Positions 6,324 to 13,983 are shown, counted from the first letter of the stretch. The stretch: DNA of 15,934 nucleotides from an uncultured Blautia sp. (GCA_934424575.1 CAKRXU010000048.1:1-15934); one strand, 5' to 3'. Notes: generated by a model not told the origin, from the sequence alone. A program made the numbers and translations.

Positions 6324-8150
6324 TCAGAATACAAGAAGTCCAATATGATACACAATACAGGACACGTTCAACGCAGCGACAGTGTAGAATACACCGATTT
6401 TGGCGGTCCATTTTACAGAATGGGTTTCCCGTGCGGTGGCAGCGAGGGCACTGACGCATGGCATATTAAAGCTGATCGCAAAGATGAAGGCAAGTCCCTG
6501 TGCTTTCGTAAAGTTGGCAGATAAGATTGCAGAGATATCAGCAGCACTGCCGGCGGCTTTTGCTCCGAAAGTGGAACTTACAAGGCTTCCACCTGTGCCA
6601 TACAGGGTATTCAGAACTCCGAGCAGAGATTCTTTGGAAATCGCGGATGCGCAGAATGCCAGAAATGCCTGCCATTTGAGCCCGAAAAACAGGGTTACAG
6701 GTTCAATCAGCATACCGAGACGATACAGGATGCTGGACTCTGCATTTCCTCCAAAACCATAAGTCAGTGCGAAGAATACGATGGATACAAGAGAGATCAC
6801 ACGCAGGGCACGGAAGAAAATATCCAGAGTACGCTGGAAAGTCACATACAGGATATTTCGGAAATCTGGTCTGTGATAAGGCGGCAATTCCATGATCAGT
6901 CCTACACGTTCTGACTTGGGAGAGAGGGAATCACCAAATACACGGTAAACGATCCACATCATCAGGAACATAAATAAAAAGATTGATACGATGACCAGAA
7001 AACCACCGGTACTTCCAAAAAGGGCAATGGCGATCGTTGGGACAACAGACAATGTTGCTGCACATGGAACTGCCCATGACATCGCGATCGCAAGGACACG
7101 CTGTCCCCAGTTATCTACCACACGTGTACCGGTGGTTCCGGCAATCGTACAGCCGAGTCCCATAAAGAATGGCATAATGGTTTTGCCCTGTAAGCCGACT
7201 TTTGACATGGTGTTGTCAAAAAGAAAAGAGATACGAGCAAGGTATCCGGTTTCTTCCATCAGATTAAAACCAAGGGTGATGCCAAGTACAAAGGATGCCA
7301 TCATCAGAGCAAAATAAAGGACATTGGCGAGTACGTCACAGACCAGAGAAATCAGGAGAGGATGTACGCCGAGATTTCCAAATATGACACGCAGCGAGGC
7401 TGCAGCAGGAACCAAGAGTGCAGATGCGGCACCAGAGATGATACCGGCAAAGATCATAGCAAGGAGAAAGATTCCAAGAATAATGCCAAATGCCATCAGT
7501 TTGCCTGTGACTGGTGAAAGAGCTTTCTGATCAAAATTGGTGAAAGCTTTCTGGGCTGTTTTGGATGTTGTCAGAACATCGTCAAGCAGTGTATCAATAA
7601 AATCCATTTTTTCTCTGGCAGAGGACAGAGCATCACTATTGATTACCGGTTTTTCAACGAGGCTTTTTTCGATCGTGTCATAAAGCAGCGCATAATTTTT
7701 TTTTCGGATTGCAGACATTGGAACGACAGGGATGCCGAGTTTTTGTGAAAGTTTATGTACATCGATCGTAATTCCCTGACCTTTTGCAACATCCATCATA
7801 TTAAGGATTAGAATGGAAGGAACTTTTGTTCCGACAAAATCAGCTAGCATATACAGGCTTCTTTTTAACTGAGAGGCATCTGCCATGACAAGAACCAGGT
7901 CTGCATTTCCAGAAGTAATATAATCTTTTGTGATGACTTCTTCATCAGAACCGGCAGAAAGAGAGTAACTTCCCGGAAGATCTGCCAGGATCATCTGCTG
8001 CCCGTGCCATTTAAATTCTCCTTCTTTCTGGTCGACGGTTTTACCGGGCCAGTTTCCGACATGCTGATGAGATCCGGTGATTATGTTGAAGATTGTAGAT
8101 TTCCCGGAGTTTGGCTGCCCAAGCAGAGCGATAACAGGTGTTTTATTCAT
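6324..8150 (-). CDS. feoB: Ferrous iron transport protein B
   Basis: A 608-residue inner-membrane Fe(II) transporter with an N-terminal GTPase domain: G1 GQPNSGKS (11-18), switch-I T38 in WPGKTV, G3 DLPG (57-60), G4 NMMD (117-120) and G5 SAI (146-148). The membrane domain from about 213 carries the FeoB hallmarks E299-E300-T-G-Y, GLGCTIAG with C334, VPCAAT with C363, ELPPYHRPDF (421-430) and ISKESLLGVLNTLYG (504-518). It is shorter than E. coli FeoB (773 residues) but typical of short clostridial forms. Around the pore, GCNVPA and the following segment of classical FeoB are replaced by GCTIAGTTGTR, so metal preference (Fe versus Mn) is not certain. Its ATG overlaps the end of feoA by 8 nt, so the two are translationally coupled. 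Confidence 0.95.
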   Translation of the reverse strand: MNKTPVIALLGQPNSGKSTIFNIITGSHQHVGNWPGKTVDQKEGEFKWHGQQMILADLPGSYSLSAGSDEEVITKDYITSGNADLVLVMADASQLKRSLYMLADFVGTKVPSILILNMMDVAKGQGITIDVHKLSQKLGIPVVPMSAIRKKNYALLYDTIEKSLVEKPVINSDALSSAREKMDFIDTLLDDVLTTSKTAQKAFTNFDQKALSPVTGKLMAFGIILGIFLLAMIFAGIISGAASALLVPAAASLRVIFGNLGVHPLLISLVCDVLANVLYFALMMASFVLGITLGFNLMEETGYLARISFLFDNTMSKVGLQGKTIMPFFMGLGCTIAGTTGTRVVDNWGQRVLAIAMSWAVPCAATLSVVPTIAIALFGSTGGFLVIVSIFLFMFLMMWIVYRVFGDSLSPKSERVGLIMELPPYHRPDFRNILYVTFQRTLDIFFRALRVISLVSIVFFALTYGFGGNAESSILYRLGMLIEPVTLFFGLKWQAFLAFCASAISKESLLGVLNTLYGTGGSLVSSTFGAKAAGSAADISAILSANFTKAQGLAFIFAISFNMPCVSALAATARETHSVKWTAKIGVFYTVAALNVSCIVYHIGLLVF

Positions 8151-8397
8151 GTCCGGAACCTCCCACTACAATTTTTGTGCTTTCTTCACGACCGATTGCA
8201 ACCAAAGTATCCCGTACAAAAAGCAGCACAGGCTGTTTTTTGTGGTTCTGGCAGATTTCAACCTGACTTCTACACAGAATTCCCATTGAGGACAGGCGGT
8301 TTACCAGTCGCGTTTCATCTTTGATTTCCAGGACCAGGTAGGTATTTCCAGGTATTGATTCCGAAAGCAGCAATTTTTCCTTTCTATTTACGTCCAT
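8143..8397 (-). CDS. feoA: FeoA-domain protein, partner of FeoB
   Basis: An 84-residue SH3-like FeoA protein (IPGNTYLVLEIKDETRLVNR, LSSMGILCRSQVEI, then VRDTLVAIGRE). The L-x-x-M-G-I turn and the final I/V-G-R-E strand are the usual FeoA signatures. FeoA is a small cytosolic protein that associates with FeoB and is needed for full Fe(II) uptake. The start at 8397 has a GGAGGCGAG ribosome site with 7-nt spacing, and the gene is first in the feoAB operon. The leader between the promoter (8452-8480) and the gene carries a TTAG-N6-CTAA dyad. Confidence 0.92.
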   Translation of the reverse strand: MDVNRKEKLLLSESIPGNTYLVLEIKDETRLVNRLSSMGILCRSQVEICQNHKKQPVLLFVRDTLVAIGREESTKIVVGGSGHE

Positions 8398-8428
8398 TTA
8401 CTCGCCTCCAAATCCAAATAGTAATTGG

Positions 8429-8442
8429 TTAGTTGATTCTAA
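8429..8442. promoter_or_regulatory. TTAG-N6-CTAA dyad, candidate metalloregulator operator (feoAB)
   Basis: TTAGTTGATTCTAA has the TTAG-N6-CTAA core that recurs, overlapped, in DtxR/IdeR iron boxes. It begins 9 bp past the minus-strand -10, at about the expected transcription start, a repressor position. Binding by a DtxR-type protein is inference. Confidence 0.4.
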
Positions 8443-8451
8443 TTTCTTTTG

Positions 8452-8480
8452 ATATTAGCAAAGTAAATCTTATATGTAAA
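8452..8480 (-). promoter_or_regulatory. feoAB promoter
   Basis: On the minus strand, -35 TTTACA (8475-8480) and -10 TAATAT (8452-8457) are separated by 17 bp, and TGC directly before the -10 makes it an extended -10. The tandem TAAATGGATT repeat reaches the -35 from upstream. A second weaker -10 (TATAAG) overlaps the spacer. Confidence 0.6.
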
Positions 8481-8508
8481 ATCCATTTAAGTATTTTGAA
8501 TCCATTTA
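8480..8508. repeat. Tandem 10-bp direct repeat, candidate AraC-type activator site
   Basis: AATCCATTTA occurs at 8480-8489 and at 8499-8508, identical, with a 19-bp period. On the minus strand the proximal copy ends on the first base of the feoAB -35. Pairs of direct half-sites about two helical turns apart next to a -35 are typical for AraC-family activators, and an AraC gene diverges from this region. Confidence 0.5.
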
Positions 8509-8526
8509 GCAAACTATTTTATGAAC

Positions 8527-8540
8527 AGAATTGTTATTCT
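8527..8540. promoter_or_regulatory. Inverted repeat over the -35 of the AraC gene
   Basis: AGAAT-TGTT-ATTCT is a perfect 5-bp inverted repeat with a 4-bp centre that covers the -35 hexamer TTGTTA (8531-8536). It could be an operator for autoregulation or iron control; the binding protein is unknown. Confidence 0.35.
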
Positions 8541-8559
8541 CATACAGAGATGTTAAGAT
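8531..8559 (+). promoter_or_regulatory. Promoter of the divergent AraC gene (possibly leaderless)
   Basis: TTGTTA (8531-8536) and TAAGAT (8554-8559) are 17 bp apart, each 4/6 to consensus. The predicted start, 7 nt after the -10, falls on 8566, the first base of the ATG. No Shine-Dalgarno sequence is present upstream. Confidence 0.4.
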
Positions 8560-8565
8560 GTGTGC

Positions 8566-9483
8566 ATGAATAACAAAAAACAATCAGAGGAGCGGGTTCA
8601 TTTTTCCTATTGTGAAAAAGAAAATGAGGGTGTAGTAGACGTATATCTTCTCGCACCGGGTATCAGTATTTCTTTCAATCAGATTTACACGAATAGCTGG
8701 ACGAAAGGAGATAGTTCTGATTTTTCTGAGGAAATGCTGATTCTGAATTTTTGCCTGAATGGCAGATGTGATGTATCTCTTACCGGAAATCGTTATGCTA
8801 TTGTGCAGGAACGGCAGATTTGTGTCAGTACGATACTTCCGGACAAGGATTTTTATTATCCCGGCAGGATGTATGAAGGTGTTCAGATTCATATCGACAG
8901 GGCATGTTTGAGGCAGTCAGGGGACAGGGATTTCCTGACACTTCTGGGAATCCATGTGGATCAGATCGTTGAGATTTTCTGTGAAAATGGAGGCCTTTAT
9001 CTGCATCGGATGAGTGAGGCCATTTATAAACTGGTAAGACGGGTGTGGGAGATCAGGGAAGAACCGGAAACAGGAATTTTACGTTATTTTACGACTTGTT
9101 TGCTACATGAGCTTATGGCAATGCCGTGTGAGAGTGAGGTGAATACCTGCTTCACCAGATCACAGATAGCTATTGTAAAAGAGGCAGAAGCGGTAATCCT
9201 TCAGGATCTTTCCAGGAGGATTACCGCAAAAGAAATGGCAGATCGATTCGGAATCAGTGAGAGCAGCTTTAAATTGTATGTCAGGGGAATCCTGGGTGAC
9301 AGTTATCTTTCTTACTTCCGAAAGAAAAGAATGGAAAAGGCGGCGGAACTTTTGGAATCCACAAGCCTGAAAGTAATTGAGATTGCAAATTCAGTCGGCT
9401 ATGAGAATCAGGGAAAATTTGCAAAAGTTTTTGCAGAAACATATGGAGTCTCGCCATTGGAGTTCCGGCGGCTGTCGAAATAA
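8566..9483 (+). CDS. AraC-family transcriptional regulator divergent from feoAB
   Basis: A 305-residue protein. Residues 1-195 form a sensory region with a cupin-like part (EEMLILNFCLNGRCDVSLTG, then FYYPGRMYEGVQIHID). Residues 202-305 are the AraC/XylS DNA-binding domain: first helix-turn-helix ITAKEMADRFGISESSFKLY, second VIEIANSVGYENQGKFAKVF, ending YGVSPLEFRR. The N-terminal layout recalls regulators of iron and siderophore genes (PchR/YbtA type), and the position opposite feoAB supports iron-linked control. A stop (TAA, 8554-8556) lies just upstream in frame, so the start can only be GTG 8560 or ATG 8566; neither has a ribosome site. Ligand unknown. Confidence 0.85.
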   Translation: MNNKKQSEERVHFSYCEKENEGVVDVYLLAPGISISFNQIYTNSWTKGDSSDFSEEMLILNFCLNGRCDVSLTGNRYAIVQERQICVSTILPDKDFYYPGRMYEGVQIHIDRACLRQSGDRDFLTLLGIHVDQIVEIFCENGGLYLHRMSEAIYKLVRRVWEIREEPETGILRYFTTCLLHELMAMPCESEVNTCFTRSQIAIVKEAEAVILQDLSRRITAKEMADRFGISESSFKLYVRGILGDSYLSYFRKKRMEKAAELLESTSLKVIEIANSVGYENQGKFAKVFAETYGVSPLEFRRLSK

Positions 9484-9601
9484 AAGCAGAAATGTGAAAC
9501 TAATCTATGATTCTAAAGGCAGTTCAGCCGGAATATCCCCCTTAAATTATGGCATGCCTCCGGCCGTCTGGCGAAAAAAGACCATACCTGATGGGAAAGA
9601 A

Positions 9602-9633
9602 GGCAAAAACCGGATTTAACCGGCATTTTTGCC
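9602..9633. terminator. Terminator at the end of the sensor kinase gene
   Basis: GGCAAAAACCGG (9602-9613) pairs with CCGG (9620-9623) and TTTTTGCC (9626-9633), with a CA bulge. The loop contains the kinase stop codon. On the minus strand the inner CCGG hairpin is followed by TTTTT; on the plus strand CCGG is followed by CATTTTT, so it may also stop the AraC transcript. The rest of 9484-9601 shows only a loose GCCGGA/TCCGGC inverted repeat. Confidence 0.6.
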
Positions 9634-10959
9634 ACACTCGTTCAAACGCAGCATGACCTTTGCCGTAAAGACTCCATTTTCGAAGGAGAAACTGCCAGTG
9701 CCACCAGTTTTCTCGGCAATGTGACGTACCGACTGGATTCCGATCCCATTGCCTGGTCGTTTGGAAGATTGAAAAATATCATTTTTCTTCTCTATTTTAC
9801 CGTCAAAGGTATTTTCTATCTGGATCAGGAGAAGACGGTTATAGTGAAGATAGGCGGTTATGTTGATTTCTCTTCGGGAAGCCTCTGTTTTCTGGCTTGC
9901 CTGGATGGCATTTTCCAGGAGGTTGGAGAGAACAAGACACATGTCGATCTCGTCTATGGCAATATGTGCAGGCAGGTCTGCTCTGATCTGGAAAGGAATA
10001 TTTTCCCGCTTTGCAAGTGCAGAATAATAGCCGAGCACGCTGTCAGCCGCCGGATTTTCACAAAAATGCAGACTCTGGTCCGGTATTTTGCCAGCGGCTC
10101 TGGAAAGATAGGCTTTTATTTTTTCAAGATCACCACTTTCTGCAAGAGAGGACAGCTGGACAAAATGGTGGCGCATATCGTGCCGTGCCTGTCGTGCCTC
10201 TTCAATAGCAGTGCAGAGGTTTTCGTATCTTGTCCGCTGAAGAGAGAGGAAATAATTCTCCTGCACGAGCCGTGCATTTTTGTTCAGGCTGTCTGCCATC
10301 ATCAGGAACATGGCATAAAAAAGAATCAGGATCAACAACAATACCAGGCTGATCACGATATACCCCTGCAGGATCCGACCGGTATACAGCGTATTTCGAT
10401 AGGTTGGAACCATGAACAGATTCAGGGCAATGAAGATCAGAGGCAGGATCCAGAAAATGTACCAGGTCTGTGCGAAATTTTCATCTGTCACCATGGTCCG
10501 CGCAGCATGGGATGCCGGATACCAGGCTGCCAGAAGGAAAAACAGGCAGACTCCATTATAAAAAACTCCAGCTCCGACCTGAAACCATAATTCATTTTCC
10601 GTAAGGTTAAGCCCTGCTGTAAGAATAGCATTCACAGCTCTTGACAGACTGTTGACACACGCAAACACTGCACACACTGCCAGAAAAATACTGCTTGATT
10701 TCCAGATGGTGATGCGAAGTGTTTTGTGGTAGATCATCATAACAAAAGGCAGCAGGACAAACAGAACCGGAAGCGTAGAAATACGCAGGGTATGACACAA
10801 CACGCCTCCAAGAATACAGATCCCTGCAAGCAGAGGAAGCAGCCATGCCGCCAGTCTGCCCGGCTGCTGTCTCAGATAAGTTTTTACAGGCAGATATGCA
10901 AGAAGTATGCCTGGGATGATCACCGTAAGTTCAAGAATCGGTCTCAATATCATGTCCAT
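9616..10959 (-). CDS. Sensor histidine kinase, GHKL/AgrC-like, membrane
   Basis: A 447-residue kinase. Residues 1-225 contain six or so hydrophobic membrane segments (about 8-25, 36-56, 62-77, 90-112, 130-147, 168-186, 200-222) with little extracellular sequence, the layout of AgrC-type peptide sensors. A coiled dimerisation stretch follows, with H260 in the motif RHDMRHH as the phospho-acceptor. The ATPase has N-box NLLENAIQA (346-354) and G-box GNGIGI (403-408), and no classical D-box motif, as in the HPK10 group. It pairs with the LytTR regulator 2 nt upstream. ATG 10959 uses an AAAGGA ribosome site inside the regulator's last codons; ATG 10953 is an alternative. No signal-peptide precursor gene lies near. 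Confidence 0.9.
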   Translation of the reverse strand: MDMILRPILELTVIIPGILLAYLPVKTYLRQQPGRLAAWLLPLLAGICILGGVLCHTLRISTLPVLFVLLPFVMMIYHKTLRITIWKSSSIFLAVCAVFACVNSLSRAVNAILTAGLNLTENELWFQVGAGVFYNGVCLFFLLAAWYPASHAARTMVTDENFAQTWYIFWILPLIFIALNLFMVPTYRNTLYTGRILQGYIVISLVLLLILILFYAMFLMMADSLNKNARLVQENYFLSLQRTRYENLCTAIEEARQARHDMRHHFVQLSSLAESGDLEKIKAYLSRAAGKIPDQSLHFCENPAADSVLGYYSALAKRENIPFQIRADLPAHIAIDEIDMCLVLSNLLENAIQASQKTEASRREINITAYLHYNRLLLIQIENTFDGKIEKKNDIFQSSKRPGNGIGIQSVRHIAEKTGGTGSFSFENGVFTAKVMLRLNECGKNAG

Positions 10960-10961
10960 TC

Positions 10962-11678
10962 TCAGTGTCCTTTCTGAAAAAGAAACTCCATAAAAGTCTC
11001 TCTGGCGTTCTTGACCAGTTTCTGGCTGACTGGAATCTGATTTCCATTATCCATCACAAACACCGTCCCGTCAAAATCAACAGCATGTTCCAGGTTTATC
11101 ACAATTCCCCTGTTACACTGATAAAACCGCAGATCCATTTTGAGAAGAGCGTTAAAAGCTTCAAAGGACTGTCTGGTAACAAGTTCTCTGGCTTTTGACG
11201 TGTGAACATGGATCATATGGGAAAAATGTTCCGCGTATACGATGCTGCAGAAAGGAACCTGTATATTGCTTCCGTTTACTTTTATATCTATATACTTTCC
11301 GGAAGATGGAATGCGGGAAAGAATCTCATCGATCAGATCGGAAATATCTTTTTCACTATAAGGTTTTACAAGATAATGCAGGGCACGGACCTTGAAGCCC
11401 TCCACTGCGTGATCTGTGGATGTGGTGGTAAAGATCAGAAGACAGTCCGGATCAGATTTCCGAAGTTCTCTGGCAATCTCGACACCGTTTGCTCCGTCCA
11501 TGTAAATATCCAGAAACAAGACTGCAAAAGGCCGTTCCTTTGCGGCTTTCAGAAAGGATTCTCCATTTTCAAATTCTGCCAGGTCAGCATGGACACCACG
11601 TTTCATAAGCTGCTGTTCCAGCCGGGCATGCAGAAGCGTCCGCTCACTGGCAATATCATCTACAATCGCAATTCTCAT
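10962..11678 (-). CDS. LytTR-family response regulator
   Basis: A 238-residue regulator. The receiver domain (1-120) has acidic pocket D7-D8, phospho-acceptor D57 (VLFLDIYMDG), T84/T85 and K105 (LVKPY). Residues about 128-232 form a LytTR DNA-binding domain (IVYAEHFSHMIHVHT, LRFYQCNRGIVINLEHA), a beta-fold that binds paired direct repeats rather than using a helix-turn-helix. The ATG has an AGGAGG site (11690-11695). It is cotranscribed with the kinase. Its likely targets are the GTGC motifs in 11710-11778, between this operon and the divergent secreted gene. Confidence 0.93.
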   Translation of the reverse strand: MRIAIVDDIASERTLLHARLEQQLMKRGVHADLAEFENGESFLKAAKERPFAVLFLDIYMDGANGVEIARELRKSDPDCLLIFTTTSTDHAVEGFKVRALHYLVKPYSEKDISDLIDEILSRIPSSGKYIDIKVNGSNIQVPFCSIVYAEHFSHMIHVHTSKARELVTRQSFEAFNALLKMDLRFYQCNRGIVINLEHAVDFDGTVFVMDNGNQIPVSQKLVKNARETFMEFLFQKGH

Positions 11679-11706
11679 AAGTGTTTCCTCCTGTCTGTCT
11701 GAAAAC

Positions 11707-11715
11707 AGTATAGCA
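11707..11715 (-). promoter_or_regulatory. Extended -10 promoter of the two-component operon
   Basis: On the minus strand TGC-TATACT forms an extended -10 about 30 nt before the regulator start. No strong -35 is at the right distance. One of three GTGC motifs (11710-11720) overlaps it, which suggests autoregulation. Confidence 0.45.
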
Positions 11716-11747
11716 CATAATATACGATATGCATTGATGAATTGACA

Positions 11748-11778
11748 ATTCGTGCTATTTTTCCCCGTTTCGTGCCAA
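11748..11778 (+). promoter_or_regulatory. Candidate LytTR binding repeats
   Basis: ATTCGTGCTAT (11748-11758) and TTTCGTGCCAA (11768-11778) are direct repeats with a 20-bp period, ending 5 bp before the -35 of the secreted gene. A third copy, TTATGTGCTAT, lies on the other strand at 11710-11720. The spacing is close to the roughly 21-bp period known for LytTR targets such as AgrA sites. Confidence 0.5.
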
Positions 11779-11783
11779 CTGTA

Positions 11784-11811
11784 TTGTAAAGTAACAGGAT
11801 TTTTTTATAAT
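11784..11811 (+). promoter_or_regulatory. Promoter of the secreted propeller gene
   Basis: TTGTAA (11784-11789) and a perfect TATAAT (11806-11811) are 16 bp apart. The 5' leader is then about 30 nt, with AGGAGG at 11833-11838. Confidence 0.6.
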
Positions 11812-11847
11812 GAAGTCAACAAGTTTTTTACCAGGAGGACAATGAGA

Positions 11848-13914
11848 ATGAAAAAAAGAACGATAATACTTGCGATGCTTGCAGCTATGCTTATGGTTAC
11901 TTCTGACTTTACAGTAAACATTCTCCACGCAGAAGAAATGCAGACGGAAGAAACCCAGACAGCGGCTGAAACAGAAGAAACATCTCAGATCCCGATAAAA
12001 GCACTTTCCCCTAAGGTGGTTGCTGAGAATCCTTATATGGCAAAAAGCGATGCTAATATCCATCATGACTGCTACAACACAGACAGCACGGATGAGATAC
12101 TGCCGGTTGATATTTATTCAGAGATCAATGTTTCGTATGAAAAAGTAAATGCAAACGCATCCCCGGCAATCTTTTTTGATTCTTATGGACATGCGGTGGT
12201 TCCACTTCTTGGCGGTCTTGCGATCCGTGATATCAATGCAGATGAGACACAGACAGAGGGATATTTTTCTCCAAAAGAGCATGACGGAGGCGGCTATGTG
12301 ATCCAGAGTTCTTATTCCTTCGTGGATGAGAGCAACCGGATCGTGTGCCCGACCAGCAACAATCATGTGCTGATGCTGAAGGCAACGGATGAGAACGGAA
12401 ATGTACTGCCGGAATTTGAAAAAGTCCTGGATATTGACATTAAGGCAGCTGCAGAAAAAGTCCTTGGAAAAACACTGGACCAGAACCTTCTGTCCGTAGT
12501 ATTTGACTATGATGGAAACCTATGGTTTGCTACCGGGGGATTTCGTATTTATCCTGACCGGAAGCAGCAGGGCGCAGTCGGTTATATTTCCCGCAGTGCC
12601 ATTGATGCGATCTTAAACGGAGAGGAAGCAGATCTGACAAATTCTGTGTTTGTATATGAGCTGACTCCGGGCGAAGGTGCAGAAAATGGTATTGCATCCT
12701 CCAAAGACGGTGCGGTGATCCTGACAAATCTGAACTGTTATCTGTTTAGCGCCGACAATGGAGTGCAGAAAGTATGGGAAACTTCTTATAAGAGCGTTGG
12801 AGCAAAGGAGAGTAAGGAAGGAGATGCCACCACAGGCGGCGGTCTTGCATGGGGCAGCGGCTGTTCCCCATCACTGACAGATGATCTGGTCATGTTTACA
12901 GACAATCAGAATCCGGTAAATCTTCTTGCGGTTGATATGAAGACAGGAGAAACTGTTGCAAGCCTTCCGGTGATCGATGAACTTCCAGAGGATACACAGG
13001 TATCTGTGGAAAATTCCGCGATCGTATATGACAACGGGGAAGGAACTGTCAGTACCATCGTATGTAACTGGTTTGGTGCGGGAAGTGCAGATCTTGGAAA
13101 AGAGGACAGTGATTCTTCCATCCAGAGCTACGCCAATATTTATGATGTGAGCTGGCTGAGCCAGGGAAACAAAATGATCATGCCTGGTGTGGAACGCGTA
13201 GATACCATAAAAACAAATGACGGTTATGAGATGAAGAGCATCTGGTGTCGAAGTGATCTGTCTGATACTTCTATGTTGAAACTTTCTACAGCTACAGGCT
13301 ATATTTATGGCTATGTTCAGAACCTGGAAACGGGCATGTGGCAGTATATCATGCTGGACTTTGAAACGGGTGAGACTGTATTTACCATGGATGTTTCAAG
13401 CAAGCCGGGATACAACAATATGGCGATCGGTATGTATGCAGGAAACAGCGGAAATGCTCTCTATTGTCCAACTGGATATCTGGAGCTGTTACGACTTCAG
13501 GACAGATTCGTTTACCTGCCGGAAATGCCTTATCGCAAAGTAGACCTGGATCAGGCAATGCGAAACGTGCTCAGTCAGGAAAAATTTGAGGCAGACGGAG
13601 GTCAGGGCAGTGTGAGCGGCTGGCTGAGTACCGTAACTGTGGAAAATGTACATCCTAATACGACAGTGGCTCTGCGAATGAAGGACCTGTCAGGAAGTGC
13701 AGATGCACTGAAACTTTATGGTTATGATGCTGACGGAACTCTCAAGGAAGTGCCAAAAGATCTGTGGCATATCCAGACTGAGAGTGGTGAGATTCCGGAT
13801 AGCCTGTCAGAAGATGTCCTGTATGAAGTCCATGTTCTGGTACAGGATGGAGGTACCTTTGATCTCAGTGAAAATGAGAAAGAGATTAAAATATCCGTTG
13901 TTCCGGCGCAGTAA
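11848..13914 (+). CDS. Secreted beta-propeller-like protein of unknown function
   Basis: A 688-residue exported protein. Residues 1-28 are a signal peptide (KKR, then a hydrophobic core TIILAMLAAMLMV, cleavage probably after LHA). A Glu/Thr-rich spacer follows. Residues about 60-560 are strand-rich with PQQ-propeller-like blade ends such as LLAVDMKTGETVASLPV (359-375) and IMLDFETGETVFTMDV (501-516), plus FDYDGNLWFATGG (219-231). The last 120 residues look like a separate beta-sandwich. Seven cysteines lie in the mature part; there is no LPXTG motif, lipobox or membrane anchor, so it is probably released. I do not recognise an enzyme family. ATG 11848 lies 9 nt after AGGAGG, better than ATG 11842 (3 nt). 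A LytTR-type system diverges from it and probably controls it. Confidence 0.75.
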   Translation: MKKRTIILAMLAAMLMVTSDFTVNILHAEEMQTEETQTAAETEETSQIPIKALSPKVVAENPYMAKSDANIHHDCYNTDSTDEILPVDIYSEINVSYEKVNANASPAIFFDSYGHAVVPLLGGLAIRDINADETQTEGYFSPKEHDGGGYVIQSSYSFVDESNRIVCPTSNNHVLMLKATDENGNVLPEFEKVLDIDIKAAAEKVLGKTLDQNLLSVVFDYDGNLWFATGGFRIYPDRKQQGAVGYISRSAIDAILNGEEADLTNSVFVYELTPGEGAENGIASSKDGAVILTNLNCYLFSADNGVQKVWETSYKSVGAKESKEGDATTGGGLAWGSGCSPSLTDDLVMFTDNQNPVNLLAVDMKTGETVASLPVIDELPEDTQVSVENSAIVYDNGEGTVSTIVCNWFGAGSADLGKEDSDSSIQSYANIYDVSWLSQGNKMIMPGVERVDTIKTNDGYEMKSIWCRSDLSDTSMLKLSTATGYIYGYVQNLETGMWQYIMLDFETGETVFTMDVSSKPGYNNMAIGMYAGNSGNALYCPTGYLELLRLQDRFVYLPEMPYRKVDLDQAMRNVLSQEKFEADGGQGSVSGWLSTVTVENVHPNTTVALRMKDLSGSADALKLYGYDADGTLKEVPKDLWHIQTESGEIPDSLSEDVLYEVHVLVQDGGTFDLSENEKEIKISVVPAQ

Positions 13915-13934
13915 ATGAAGCAGAAAAATGTCAG

Positions 13935-13974
13935 AACAGTCAGGCGTGATCCTGACTGTTTTGATATTTTTTCT
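13935..13974 (+). terminator. Rho-independent terminator after the secreted protein gene
   Basis: AACAGTCAGG (13935-13944) and CCTGACTGTT (13951-13960) form a perfect 10-bp stem with a 6-nt loop, followed by TTGATATTTTTTCT. Confidence 0.85.
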
Positions 13975-13983
13975 CAGTAAAAA

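Noticed and set aside
9721..10590. 289-residue plus-strand ORF
   Set aside because: It lies antisense to the sensor kinase, has no ribosome site, and its sequence has no family-like pattern; the minus-strand gene has all kinase motifs.
11679..11847. Possible AgrD-like signal peptide gene beside the AgrC-like kinase
   Set aside because: No start with ribosome site and small ORF is present in the gap; it holds promoters and repeats only, and no AgrB is nearby.
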